Shown here: positions 41,634 to 50,710 of the stretch, piece after piece | Layout: each line of letters begins with the position of its first letter | Numbering within the stretch: position 1 is the first letter of the stretch | Assembly (NCBI RefSeq): GCF_014641455.1 | Contig: NZ_BMHT01000002.1 | Span: 580,605 to 644,604 of the forward strand | Direction of reading: 5' to 3' | DNA: 64,000 bases | Source of the DNA: Hymenobacter cavernae | Lineage (GTDB): Bacteria; Bacteroidota; Bacteroidia; Cytophagales; Hymenobacteraceae | Position numbers and translations under genes: made by a program | The notes under the pieces: generated by a model | Database searches by the model: none | The model's input: only the letters and a program-made list of their open reading frames with translations | Told to the model about the DNA's origin: nothing

Positions 41634-41645
41634 TGAATACCTAGG

Positions 41646-42434
41646 TTAAAAAGCGCGTACCGACAGATCTTCCACCGCTCTGCGGTAGCCCTCCAGATCA
41701 AACTCATACAGGAAGGGCGAGCGGTGCGGACCGATCTTCCGCTGTTCCGGCAACTGCCGGATCATGCCGAGGGCGAGCAGCTTCTTGCGAAAATTCCGGC
41801 GGTCAAACTGCCGGTCCAGAATGGATTCATACAGGGCGTGAATCTCGGGGAGCGTGAACTTCTTGGGCAGCAGGTTGTAGCCCACGGGCTGCTGATAAAT
41901 CTGGGCGCGCAGTGTCAGGAAGGCTTTGCTGATGATTTCGTTGTGGTCGTATTCCAGCTCCGGCAGCTCGGAGGCGTCCCACCAGCAATACTCATCTACC
42001 AGATACTCAGGCTTTACGACCACGTTCAGGTAATCTACTAAGGCGTAGTAGCCGATGGAGAGCGTGCGCTCCGAAAGCCAGTGGTTTTCGCCAATCGTTA
42101 CGCCCACTTTGGCGTAGGTCGTGTTGTGGGTTTGCTGGGTTTCAATCCTGTTCATGCGGGTGGGGCTGTCGCCAAACACATAGAACTGCTCCAGAAACAG
42201 ATTGCTGAGCTGCGTTTTCTCGGCCAGAATCCGATTAGCTGCTTCGGTCAGGGTTTCGTGTCGCCCAATGTAGCCACCCGGCAGGCTCCATCTATCGTGC
42301 TGATGGTGGCGGATGAGCAGGATTTTCAACTGGTGCTCATGGTAGCCAAAAATGACGCAGTCGATGGATAAATGCGGTAGGTAGCGCTCGTGTCCGTGGT
42401 GCACAAAGTCCAAAACCTCTTCCGTGGTGTTCAT
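41646..42434 (-). CDS. Nudix-like transcriptional regulator (NrtR/AraR type)
   Basis: A 262-residue protein with an N-terminal Nudix-fold domain (about 20-165; WSLPGGYIGRHETLTEAANR is a degenerate Nudix box, lacking the REUXEE catalytic set) and a C-terminal winged helix (about 180-255; TLPEIHALYESILDRQFDRR). The family includes NrtR and the Bacteroides AraR-type sugar regulators, in which the Nudix domain is a ligand sensor. A perfect inverted repeat upstream of its own start (42491-42511) is a probable operator. It borders a SusC/SusD locus, so it may control glycan use. The stop TAA is directly followed by CCTAGGT. Confidence 0.88.
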   Translation of the reverse strand: MNTTEEVLDFVHHGHERYLPHLSIDCVIFGYHEHQLKILLIRHHQHDRWSLPGGYIGRHETLTEAANRILAEKTQLSNLFLEQFYVFGDSPTRMNRIETQQTHNTTYAKVGVTIGENHWLSERTLSIGYYALVDYLNVVVKPEYLVDEYCWWDASELPELEYDHNEIISKAFLTLRAQIYQQPVGYNLLPKKFTLPEIHALYESILDRQFDRRNFRKKLLALGMIRQLPEQRKIGPHRSPFLYEFDLEGYRRAVEDLSVRAF

Positions 42435-43157
42435 GGGCCAAAAATTTTTATTGCGTAAGATACACGTATTAGAAAAAATCCTCTACATTTATTGCGTAAA
42501 CAATACGCAATACCTGCGTTGCCGCGCTGAACACCACTTCCTGTTTGCTCAGTCCACTGCTTCCTGCTCTGCATTAGCCGCTTGCTTATTAGCTTTTTGC
42601 AGGGCGTCTATATAGTCCCACGGCATACACCACCTAGGTTTACATACCAGGTAAAGCCAGGACAAGCACCTTAGCGGCTCTCGGCTCAACAGCTGATGGG
42701 TCAGATTACCTTCCATAGTTAGCTACGGCGTTGCGGGGTTCAATCCTCGGAAGGAACGTCAGTAAAGATTGGTTTACGCATTATTTCCTCTTGTAGGGCC
42801 CCGCACAACCTGTTTGCCGCACCAGATCTGCCTATCAGGAGCTAGTGCGTTTTAGTTGCCAGCTACATCATTCTGAAAGCATGGATAACTCCTGAAAAAC
42901 AAGGAGTTGAATCACTGCGCCGTTGATGTCCGGTTCCTTTCCTCCGCAGCATAGTGCTGCCGGCTATAGATAAAGTACTAGGCAGAACTCGCCTCTGCTT
43001 CGTCGTGGAACCGATTTCCGCGCTACTGCTCATCAATTACCGATTTCTGCTTTTGGTCCCGTAATGCCGCCCCTTGGGAGCTAGGCTGGCTTTTGCTGCT
43101 AATTCTCTCTTACACTGTCGTTTCTCTACATGCTGTCCCACTTCAATCCTAAACTCT
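42435..43157 (+). other. Intergenic region between Nudix regulator and susC
   Basis: About 720 bp with divergent promoters. The regulator side has the palindromic operator (listed) and a half-site ATTGCGTA at 42450-42457, 16 bp from the regulator start. A partial copy, GTTTACGCATT, near 42772-42782 lies on the susC side and follows a GTAAA-N6-TTTAC inverted repeat (42762-42777). A TGCTTTTG box (43048-43055) is a weak susC promoter candidate. No further ORF is supported. Confidence 0.5.
42491..42511. promoter_or_regulatory. Palindromic operator, probably for the Nudix regulator
   Basis: ATTGCGTA-AACAA-TACGCAAT is a perfect 8-bp inverted repeat with a 5-bp spacer, 57 bp before the regulator start. 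The same half-site ATTGCGTA recurs at 42450-42457. Position and symmetry fit autoregulation by the Nudix/winged-helix protein; binding is inferred. Confidence 0.7.
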
Positions 43158-46100
43158 ATGCTTTCAACTTCTTACACACAACTTCTTCTGGGAAGTGCGG
43201 TGCTGCTTAGCGTAAGTAGCTCGCAAACGTATGCGACATCGATTGTGGTGGAGCCGCGCACCCGAATCCTGCCCGCAACAGCCAGCCTGACGAACGTCGC
43301 GGATGTGCGGGTTTCGGGGCGGGTGACGCAAAAATCGGGGGAGGGGCTGCCGGGCGTTACGGTGGTCGTGAAGGGCAGTACTCAAGGTACCAGCACCGAC
43401 GGCAGCGGCAACTTCAGCCTGACTGCTCCCGAGGGTAGTACGCTGGTTTTTAGCTCGGTAGGCTATACGCGGCGTGAGGTGCCCGTGACAAACGCCACAA
43501 CCACGCTCAACATAACCCTGACTGAAGACACCCAGGCGCTGAAGGAAGTAGTGGTGGTGGGCTACGGCACGCAGGAACGCCAGAGCGTAACGGGTGCCGT
43601 GGCGTCGGTTTCGGCCCGGGAAATTACCGCGCAGCCAGTACCTGATGCAGCCCAGGCCATTCAGGGGCGAGCGGCCGGGGTACAGATTGTGTCCAACTCG
43701 GGGGCGCCCGGTGGCACGGGCGGTACGTCCGTGCGGGTGCGGGGCATCACGTCGGCCGGCAACAATAGCCCGCTTTTCGTGGTAGATGGCTTTCCGCTGC
43801 CCACGGCCGTGGATGCTAACGGCGTGGCAACCGGCAATGAGCTGAGCACCATCAATCCCAATGATATTGAGAGCATTGACGTGCTGAAAGATGCCTCCGC
43901 CACGGCCATCTACGGGCTGCGCGCTGCCAATGGCGTCGTTATTATTACCACAAAACGAGGCAAAGCCGGCGTGGCAACCGTGAACCTGGACGTGTACCGC
44001 GGCACGCAGAACGTGTGGCGGCAGATTCCGCTGCTCAACGCCCAGCAGTTTGCCCAGCTCAACAACGAAGCCCGCACCGCCGGCGGCCTGGCTTTGATTC
44101 CGAAGTATGCCAACCCCGAGTCGCTGGGGGAGGGCACCGACTGGCTGGGCGAGATTTTTCGGCCTGCTAAAATTCAGAACTACGCCATATCGGCCACGGG
44201 CGGCAGCGAGAAAGCGCGCTATGCCGTTAGCGCCGGCTATTTCCAGCAGGACGGTACCATCATCGGCTCTACGTTTCAGCGTTTTACGCTGCGGGCCAAC
44301 GGGGAAGTGCAGCTCAGCAAAGCCCTCAAGATTGGCAACACCCTAGCCCTCACCCACCAGGATGAGCGGCCGCTGAACAACGAAAACAACGAGTTTTCCG
44401 GTGTCATTCAGCTCGCGGTGCAAGCGCCGCCCGTGGCCCCGGCCCGTAACCCCGACGGCAGCTTCTACGAGTTTACGAGTGCCGATAACTACGGCGAGGA
44501 AAACCCGGTGACGGCTGCCTTGCGACCCAATCTCAAGAACAATCGCAACCGGGGCACGGCCACCTTCTACGCTGAGCTGGAGCCTGTTACGGGCCTGCGC
44601 TTTCGCACCAACGTGGGCGCCGACCTCCAGTTTCTGCAACGCGACGAGTTCTTCCCGTCCATCGTGGGCTCCTCGAAGTACCCCGCCTCGCAGTCGGTTG
44701 CGAATAGCAGTTCCAACTACAGCCCGAGCTACCTGATTGAAAACACCGCTACCTACGACAAGCTGTTCGCCGGCAAGCACAACGTCACGCTGCTGCTCGG
44801 GCAGTCGGCCCAACAGTTCGACAACTTCTACCTGAGTGCCGGCCGGACCGGCTACAGCAGTAACTACCTGACTATCATTGACCGCGGGCCAGTTAACGCG
44901 CAGATAGCCAATGGCGGCGGCAACAGCCGCAGCCGCCTGGCCAGCTACTTCGGGCGCCTCAACTACGAGTTTGCCGGCAAATACCTGTTTGCCGCCACCG
45001 CCCGTTACGATGGCTCCTCGGCCTTCTCGCCCGACAATCAGTTTGGCTTTTTCCCCGGCGTGTCGGCGGGTTGGCGGCTGTCGGAGGAAGACTTCGTGAA
45101 GAGCTACAGCGGCATCAGCAACCTGAAGCTGCGGGTGGGTTGGGGCCGCGTGGGCAACCCGCTCAACGCCGGCACTTTCGCCTACCTGGCTACCATCAAC
45201 TCGGCCGTGCTATCCAACAACGGCGTGCCCGGCACCGGCTACGTGTTCGGTACCGGCAGCCAGACGCAGGTGATTGGCGGCGCACCTACTCGGTTGGCTA
45301 ATACGGACTTACAGTGGGAAACCAACGAGCAAACGAACATTGGCCTGGACCTAGGTTTGTGGCAGAACCGCGTGGCCGTGACGTTGGACTTGTACAAGCG
45401 CACTTCGCCCAACCTGATTGCCGCCGTGCCCGTGTCGTACGTGTCGGGCACCAGCGAGAGCATCAATACGAACGCCGCCGCTTCGAGCAATAAAGGGGTG
45501 GACTTGTCCGTCACCACGAACAACATCGTCAGCGGCGACAATGGCTTCAACTGGTCGACCACGCTGAACTTCTCCACCTACAAAAACCGGATTACCTCGC
45601 TGGGTGCGGGCCGGCCCTATTTTGGGCAGAGCACGCGCGGCGGCGGTAGCCTGGTGCGCTACGCTGAGGGTGTGGCCTTCGGCTCCTTCTACGGCTACGT
45701 GGCCGACGGCATCTTCCAGACGCCCGACGAGGTGACCAGCGCCCCCACCCAGACCTCCGGCACGGCCCCCGGCGACATCCGCTTCAAAGACCTGAATGGC
45801 GATGGAGTTATCACGGCCGATGACCAGACCTACATCGGCAACCCGAACCCGGACTTTACCTACGGCCTAAGCAATACGTTGAGCTTCAAGGGCTTCGATT
45901 TGAACGTGTTCCTGCAAGGCTCGCAGGGCAACGATGTGTACAACCTGAACCGCTACTACACGGAAGGCGGTCTGTATGGCGCTTCCAATGCCGGTACCAT
46001 CACGCTGGACCGCTGGACGGGTTCCGGCACCAGCAACTTCGTGCCGCGCGCCGTGGCCGGCGACCCCAACAGCAACCTGCGCGTTTCGAGTCACTACGTG

Positions 46101-46343
46101 GAGAACGGCTCCTACATGCGCATCAAGCTGCTGACCCTAGGTTATACGCTGCCGAAAAGCATCCTGGGCCGGGTGTATGCCCAGAGCCTGCGCGTGTACG
46201 TGACGGCGCAGAACTTGCTGACCGTCACCGACTACGATGGCTTTGACCCAGAGCTGGGCAACCAGGGCGGCAGCTTAGGCGTCGACCGCGGCATCTACCC
46301 GCAAGCCCGCGTCTTCCTGGCCGGCCTCAACATTGGCTTTTAG
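43158..46343 (+). CDS. SusC/RagA-type TonB-dependent outer-membrane transporter
   Basis: A 1061-residue protein starting MLSTSYTQLLLGSAVLLSVS (signal peptide). The longer frame to 43074 adds residues that do not look like a signal peptide. An N-terminal CarboxypepD_reg-like domain (VSGRVTQKSGEGLPGVTVVV) is followed by the TonB plug (VVVGYGTQERQSVTGAVASV, then DASATAIYGLRAANGV) and a long beta barrel ending in LAGLNIGF with the usual terminal Phe. It imports oligosaccharides with its SusD partner, encoded next. It is the first gene of the susC-susD-GH3-esterase series. Confidence 0.95.
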   Translation: MLSTSYTQLLLGSAVLLSVSSSQTYATSIVVEPRTRILPATASLTNVADVRVSGRVTQKSGEGLPGVTVVVKGSTQGTSTDGSGNFSLTAPEGSTLVFSSVGYTRREVPVTNATTTLNITLTEDTQALKEVVVVGYGTQERQSVTGAVASVSAREITAQPVPDAAQAIQGRAAGVQIVSNSGAPGGTGGTSVRVRGITSAGNNSPLFVVDGFPLPTAVDANGVATGNELSTINPNDIESIDVLKDASATAIYGLRAANGVVIITTKRGKAGVATVNLDVYRGTQNVWRQIPLLNAQQFAQLNNEARTAGGLALIPKYANPESLGEGTDWLGEIFRPAKIQNYAISATGGSEKARYAVSAGYFQQDGTIIGSTFQRFTLRANGEVQLSKALKIGNTLALTHQDERPLNNENNEFSGVIQLAVQAPPVAPARNPDGSFYEFTSADNYGEENPVTAALRPNLKNNRNRGTATFYAELEPVTGLRFRTNVGADLQFLQRDEFFPSIVGSSKYPASQSVANSSSNYSPSYLIENTATYDKLFAGKHNVTLLLGQSAQQFDNFYLSAGRTGYSSNYLTIIDRGPVNAQIANGGGNSRSRLASYFGRLNYEFAGKYLFAATARYDGSSAFSPDNQFGFFPGVSAGWRLSEEDFVKSYSGISNLKLRVGWGRVGNPLNAGTFAYLATINSAVLSNNGVPGTGYVFGTGSQTQVIGGAPTRLANTDLQWETNEQTNIGLDLGLWQNRVAVTLDLYKRTSPNLIAAVPVSYVSGTSESINTNAAASSNKGVDLSVTTNNIVSGDNGFNWSTTLNFSTYKNRITSLGAGRPYFGQSTRGGGSLVRYAEGVAFGSFYGYVADGIFQTPDEVTSAPTQTSGTAPGDIRFKDLNGDGVITADDQTYIGNPNPDFTYGLSNTLSFKGFDLNVFLQGSQGNDVYNLNRYYTEGGLYGASNAGTITLDRWTGSGTSNFVPRAVAGDPNSNLRVSSHYVENGSYMRIKLLTLGYTLPKSILGRVYAQSLRVYVTAQNLLTVTDYDGFDPELGNQGGSLGVDRGIYPQARVFLAGLNIGF

Positions 46344-46421
46344 GCTTCTACCTCACCCGGCGGCGGCGCAAACCTAGGTTTCTGCTAGCGCCGCGCTATC
46401 CACCTTTCAACAATCAAAACC

Positions 46422-47918
46422 ATGATAATAAAGCATAAAACCCTCGGCGCAACCTTGTTGATGCTCGGAATGCTGTCCGGCTGCGGGAAAGATTTCCTGG
46501 AGTTGCAGCCCCGCAACGCCGTTCCGACGGAAAATTTCTACCAAACCCAGACTGACGCTCTTCAGGCCACCACCTCCGTGTACTCGCAGCTGAGCCAGAA
46601 CGGCATGTTCAACTATTCGCTGTGGGGCATCGGGGATGTGATGTCGGACAACTCCTTCCTGGGCGGCGGCGGCGCGGCCGATGGCGTGGAGTTTCAGCAG
46701 CTCGACAACTTCACCTACACGTCGACCAACCCGCTGACTACCAGCCACTGGCAGCGCGCCTACCTAGGTATTGGGCAGGCCAACCAGGTGCTGGCCCGCG
46801 TACCGGCCATTGAGATGGACGCGGCTCTCAAAAACCGTTGCCTGGGCGAGGCCGAGTTCCTGCGGGCGTTGTACTACTTCTACCTGGTGCGCGGCTTTGG
46901 CGACGTGCCGCTCGTAACGACGCCTGCCCAGAGCACGGCCGACGTAGCCAACCTAACACGCACGCCCGTCGCGCAGGTGTACACCCAGATTGTAGTAGAC
47001 CTGACCGACGCCATTGCGAAGCTGCCCGCCGGCCCCTACACTGGCGACGACGTGGGCCGCGCCACCAAGTGGTCGGCTACGGCCCTGCTGGCGAAAGTGT
47101 ACCTGACCCAGGGCGACATGGCCAACGCCGCCACCCAGGCCAGGGCCGTTATCAACGGCTCGGGCAAGAGCCTGTGGGCGAATTACGCCGATAACTTCAA
47201 GGTAGAGAACGAGAACGGGCAGGAGTCGCTGTTTGAGGTGCAGTTCAAAAATGGCCTGAGCAGCTACACTACCGACGGCCCAGGCTCCGTGATGAACGAG
47301 TTCTGGGGCGCCCGCTTCTTTGGCAGCCCGTACGTGGTTTCGTCGGGTGGCTACGGCTTCAACATCCCGGAAAAGGAGTTCGTGGATGGCTACGAAGCCG
47401 GCGACCTGCGCAAGGCGGCCACCGTTTTCGTGCCCGGCGACAAGTACCCCGATGGGCAGGTGCAGCCCAATGAATTAGTCGGCGACCCGTTCGGCTTCAA
47501 CATCCGCAAGTTCTTTGTGGGCACGGTGAACGTCAACAACTGGGATTCGCCGCTGAATGTGCCGGTGCTGCGCCTGTCGGAAGTGTATCTGATTCTGGCT
47601 GAGGCGGTTGGGGCAACGCCTGAAGGATTAGAAGCCATCAACAAGGTGCGCCGCCGTGCTTTCGGCCTGCCCATCAACACGCCCTCGGCCCGCGACCTGA
47701 CCGCCGCTACGCCTAATTTCAAGGAAGCTGTATGGCGGGAGCGGCGCTACGAGCTGGCTTTTGAGATGGACCGCTGGTACGACCTGAAACGCACGGGAAC
47801 GCTGGTTTCTACCATGCGGGCCAAGGGTAAAACGATTCAGGATTTCAACGTGCTGCTGCCCATTCCGCAGTCGGAGCGCAACGTTAATCCAAACCTGACG
47901 CAAAATCCTGGGTATTAA
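46422..47918 (+). CDS. SusD/RagB-type surface glycan-binding lipoprotein
   Basis: A 498-residue lipoprotein (LGMLSGC, C21). It has the helical SusD architecture: DFLELQPRNAVPTENFYQTQ at the N-terminus, the TPR-like region ALLAKVYLTQGDMANAATQA, and the C-terminal RRRAFGLP and VWRERRYELAFEMDRWYDLK stretches typical of the family. It forms a lid on the SusC barrel and binds glycan at the cell surface. It follows susC after 78 bp and ends with TAA fused to CCTAGGT. Confidence 0.95.
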   Translation: MIIKHKTLGATLLMLGMLSGCGKDFLELQPRNAVPTENFYQTQTDALQATTSVYSQLSQNGMFNYSLWGIGDVMSDNSFLGGGGAADGVEFQQLDNFTYTSTNPLTTSHWQRAYLGIGQANQVLARVPAIEMDAALKNRCLGEAEFLRALYYFYLVRGFGDVPLVTTPAQSTADVANLTRTPVAQVYTQIVVDLTDAIAKLPAGPYTGDDVGRATKWSATALLAKVYLTQGDMANAATQARAVINGSGKSLWANYADNFKVENENGQESLFEVQFKNGLSSYTTDGPGSVMNEFWGARFFGSPYVVSSGGYGFNIPEKEFVDGYEAGDLRKAATVFVPGDKYPDGQVQPNELVGDPFGFNIRKFFVGTVNVNNWDSPLNVPVLRLSEVYLILAEAVGATPEGLEAINKVRRRAFGLPINTPSARDLTAATPNFKEAVWRERRYELAFEMDRWYDLKRTGTLVSTMRAKGKTIQDFNVLLPIPQSERNVNPNLTQNPGY

Positions 47919-48073
47919 CCTAGGTCGTCGGCCGCCGATGGTAGCGCCGCACTGTCAATCTTTCGGGCTAATATGCCGGCTGGTTGGCGCGGCAGTACCC
48001 AGGTGCTAGTCCGCCGCTTCGCGTGTTCTTCTTGTACTTATTTTCTGCTCTAAATAGCTTTTACACAACACAA

Positions 48074-50386
48074 ATGCATCATCAACCCTCCCGTTTCTTT
48101 GTCCTTCTGAGCACTACTTTGTGCTATGCTATGGCAAATTTCAGTCAGGCGCAAAGCGTGCCCGCCACCTACTCCAAAAGCGTCGCTGCGCAGCAGAATA
48201 AGCAGGCGGCGCTGACCGCCAACGATGCTAAGATCAATGCCCTGATTCAGAAGATGACGCCGGAAGAAAAGGTGCACATGATTCATGCTAACTCCGCCTT
48301 TGCCGCGGGTGGCGTGGAGCGGCTCGGTATTCCGGAGATTGTCACCTCCGATGGTCCGCACGGCGTGCGCCCCGAGCAGGGCCGCGACTGGAAAGGCGTG
48401 AAGGGCGCCAACGACGCGGGCACCTACCTGCCCACCAACAACACCCTGGCTTCTACCTGGAACCCCGACCTAGGGTACGCCTACGGCACGGTGCTGGGCA
48501 GCGAGGCCAACTTCCGCGGCAAGGACGTTATCCTAGGTCCCGGCATCAACATCATCCGCACGCCGCTGAACGGGCGCAACTTCGAGTACCTCAGCGAAGA
48601 CCCGTTTCTGATTTCGAAGATGGTGGTGGGCTACATTCGCGGGGTGCAGGACCAGGGCGTGTCGGCCTGCGTGAAGCACTACGCGGCCAACAACCAGGAA
48701 ACCCACCGCAACGACATCGACGTGGAAATGAGCGAGCGGGCGCTGCGCGAGATTTACCTGCCGGGCTTCAAAGCCGCCGTGCAGCAGGGCGGGGTGAACA
48801 CGCTGATGGGTTCCTACAACAAGTTTCGTGGCCAGTACGCCACCGAAAACGCCTACCTGATGAACACCATTCTGAAAGAAGAGTGGGGCTTTAAAGGACT
48901 GGTAATGAGTGATTGGGGTTCGGTGCACAACACCCAGGACGCCCTGCGCAACGGCACCGACCTCGAAATGGGTACCGACCTGGTGCTGAAAAGCAACAAC
49001 GTGGACCAGAGCGCGGCTACGGCCAGCGCCTCCGCTACCACCGCCCGCCCCGACCGCACCGGCGGCTACACCCAGACGCTCTACGACCGTTTCTTTTTGG
49101 CCGCTCCGGCCCTGGAAGCCGTCAAGAAAGACCCAGCGCTGGTGCCGATGCTCGACGACAAGGTGCGCCGCATTCTGCGGGTGATGTACGCCACCAACAT
49201 GATGGGCGACACCAAGCGCAAGCCCGGCGCCTTCGCCACGAAAGAGCACCAGGCCACGGCGCTGAAAGTAGCCGAGGAAGGTATTGTGCTGCTCAAGAAC
49301 GAGGGTAATGTGCTGCCGCTCAGTAAGTCGGTGAAGACGGTTGCCGTTATCGGGGCGAATGCCACCCGCGAAAACGCCATGGGCGGCGGTAGTGCGCAGC
49401 TCCGCCCCAAGTACGAAATCACGCCGCTGCAAGGCCTGAAGAATGCCTTGGGTGCCCAGGCCAACATCACCTACGCCCAGGGCTACAAGATTGCCCGCGA
49501 CCAGAAAGCGGATCCGCAGCTGATTGCGGAAGCTGTAGCCGCGGCCAAAGCAGCCGACGCGGTAATCTACGTGGGTGGCTCCATCCACGGCTACGACTAC
49601 AGCAAGTGGAGCGACAACGCCTACGACGCCGAGGGTACCGACAAGCCCGACATGAAGATGCCCTTCGGCCAGGATGAGCTGATTCAGGCCGTGCTGAAAG
49701 CAAATCCGAAAACCGTAGTGGTGCTGCTCGGTGGCGGCCCCATCGACGTATCGCCGTGGGTTGGTCAGACGAAGGCGCTGGTGGAGGCCTGGTATCCGGG
49801 TTCGGAAGGCGGCAATGCCTTGGCGCACGTACTGTTTGGAGAGGTGAACCCCTCGGGTAAGCTGCCGTTCACGTTCCCCGCCAAGCTGGAAGATTCGCCG
49901 GCGCACAAGCTAGGTGAGTACCCCAGCACACCCGGCAATGAGCTGAAACAGACCTACAAAGAAGACATCTTCGTGGGCTACCGCTACTTCGATACCTACA
50001 AAGTGACACCGCAGTTTGCTTTCGGCCACGGCCTGAGCTACACCACGTTCGACTATGGCAAGCTGGCCGTTAAGCCCGGCGCGCAGAGCGCCACGGTTAC
50101 GCTCACGGTGCGCAACACCGGCAAAGTGGCCGGCGCCGAAGTCGTGCAGCTCTATGTGAAGGATGAGCAAGCCGCGGTGAAGCGCCCCGAGAAAGAGCTG
50201 AAAGCCTTCGAGAAGGTCTTCCTCAAGCCCGGCGAATCGAAAACCGTAACGCTCAACCTAGGTGCCGACGCTTTCCAGTACTACGACGAAGGCAAAAAGC
50301 AGTGGGTGCTGGAGCCCGGCAAATTTCAGGTGCTGGTCGGCAGCTCCTCCCGCGACATTCGCCAAACGGGCAGCCTGACGCTGTAG
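48074..50386 (+). CDS. Glycoside hydrolase family 3 (beta-glucosidase type)
   Basis: A 770-residue enzyme starting MHHQPSRFFVLLSTTLCYAM with a signal peptide ending near FSQAQ; the earlier TTG at 47984 is not favoured. The (beta/alpha)8 domain contains VTSDGPHGVR, KHYAANNQETHR and the nucleophile D280 in GLVMSDWGSVHN. The second domain (ILLKNEGNVLPL, VIGANATRENAMGGGSA) and a C-terminal fibronectin-III-like domain (LTVRNTGKVAGAEVVQLYVK) complete the BglX layout. It cleaves terminal beta-glucosyl or beta-xylosyl residues, probably in the periplasm. Its TAG stop lies within a family C repeat arm. Confidence 0.93.
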   Translation: MHHQPSRFFVLLSTTLCYAMANFSQAQSVPATYSKSVAAQQNKQAALTANDAKINALIQKMTPEEKVHMIHANSAFAAGGVERLGIPEIVTSDGPHGVRPEQGRDWKGVKGANDAGTYLPTNNTLASTWNPDLGYAYGTVLGSEANFRGKDVILGPGINIIRTPLNGRNFEYLSEDPFLISKMVVGYIRGVQDQGVSACVKHYAANNQETHRNDIDVEMSERALREIYLPGFKAAVQQGGVNTLMGSYNKFRGQYATENAYLMNTILKEEWGFKGLVMSDWGSVHNTQDALRNGTDLEMGTDLVLKSNNVDQSAATASASATTARPDRTGGYTQTLYDRFFLAAPALEAVKKDPALVPMLDDKVRRILRVMYATNMMGDTKRKPGAFATKEHQATALKVAEEGIVLLKNEGNVLPLSKSVKTVAVIGANATRENAMGGGSAQLRPKYEITPLQGLKNALGAQANITYAQGYKIARDQKADPQLIAEAVAAAKAADAVIYVGGSIHGYDYSKWSDNAYDAEGTDKPDMKMPFGQDELIQAVLKANPKTVVVLLGGGPIDVSPWVGQTKALVEAWYPGSEGGNALAHVLFGEVNPSGKLPFTFPAKLEDSPAHKLGEYPSTPGNELKQTYKEDIFVGYRYFDTYKVTPQFAFGHGLSYTTFDYGKLAVKPGAQSATVTLTVRNTGKVAGAEVVQLYVKDEQAAVKRPEKELKAFEKVFLKPGESKTVTLNLGADAFQYYDEGKKQWVLEPGKFQVLVGSSSRDIRQTGSLTL

Positions 50387-50416
50387 CGCGAAGCCTGCGC
50401 TTCGCGTATCGTTGCA
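50383..50416. repeat. Family C repeat arm overlapping the GH3 stop codon
   Basis: GTAGCGCGAAGCCTGCGCTT followed by CGCGTATCGTTGCA matches the left arms at 17012 and 33985. Here only one arm is present, itself forming a small hairpin (GCGAAGCCTGCGCTTCGC). Its TAG at 50384-50386 is the GH3 stop. Confidence 0.8.
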
Positions 50417-50429
50417 TGACTCGCGTCTG

Positions 50430-50462
50430 CCGGTCGGAGACCTAGGTTTCCGGCCGGTTTTT
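50430..50462 (+). terminator. Rho-independent terminator after the GH3 gene
   Basis: A near-perfect 28-bp palindrome, CCGGTCGGAGACCTAGG continuing to CCGGCCGG, with CCTAGG at its tip, is followed by TTTTTG. It would end the susC-susD-GH3 transcript and separate it from the esterase gene. Confidence 0.65.
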
Positions 50463-50537
50463 GTTTAAGAACCTAGGTTGTCGAGCCCAGCGGGAGAAAC
50501 GGCATTCCTTTTCCATTCGTTGTAGAAGCCGAAGGGA

Positions 50538-50641
50538 GTAGAGACGCAACATTTTGCGTCTCAATCGTTGCTGATGTTGTTTGCTCTGCGTCGTTCTGGC
50601 AGGATTGTTCAACGACGAAATGCAAAATATTGCGTCTCTAC
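50538..50641. repeat. Intergenic inverted repeat, family D, copy 1
   Basis: GTAGAGACGCAACATTTTGC at the left end and GCAAAATATTGCGTCTCTAC at the right end are inverted; the interior includes GTTGCTGATGTTGTTT. The same ends and interior occur at 57501-57602. No ORF inside. Confidence 0.8.
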
Positions 50642-50710
50642 AGAACAACACTCTGCTAATTGCCAATTCGTTATAATTCGGCCATCGACTACCAATCCAC
50701 CCAACTACCG

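Larger units (their letters stand above)
50387..50710 (+). other. Intergenic region between GH3 and esterase genes
   Basis: 324 bp containing the terminator and two dispersed repeats (family C arm and family D). About 70 bp remain before the esterase start, AT-rich enough for a promoter, but no good TAnnTTTG is visible. Confidence 0.5.

Noticed and set aside
42725..42765. GGGGTTCAATCCTCGG, resembling a tRNA T-arm
   Set aside because: The stem does not pair properly and no anticodon arm, D-arm or acceptor stem could be found around it.
48533..49906. 457-codon minus-strand ORF opposite the GH3 gene
   Set aside because: Shadow of a well-supported GH3 frame; His/Val/Gly-rich composition typical of antisense reading in high-GC DNA.
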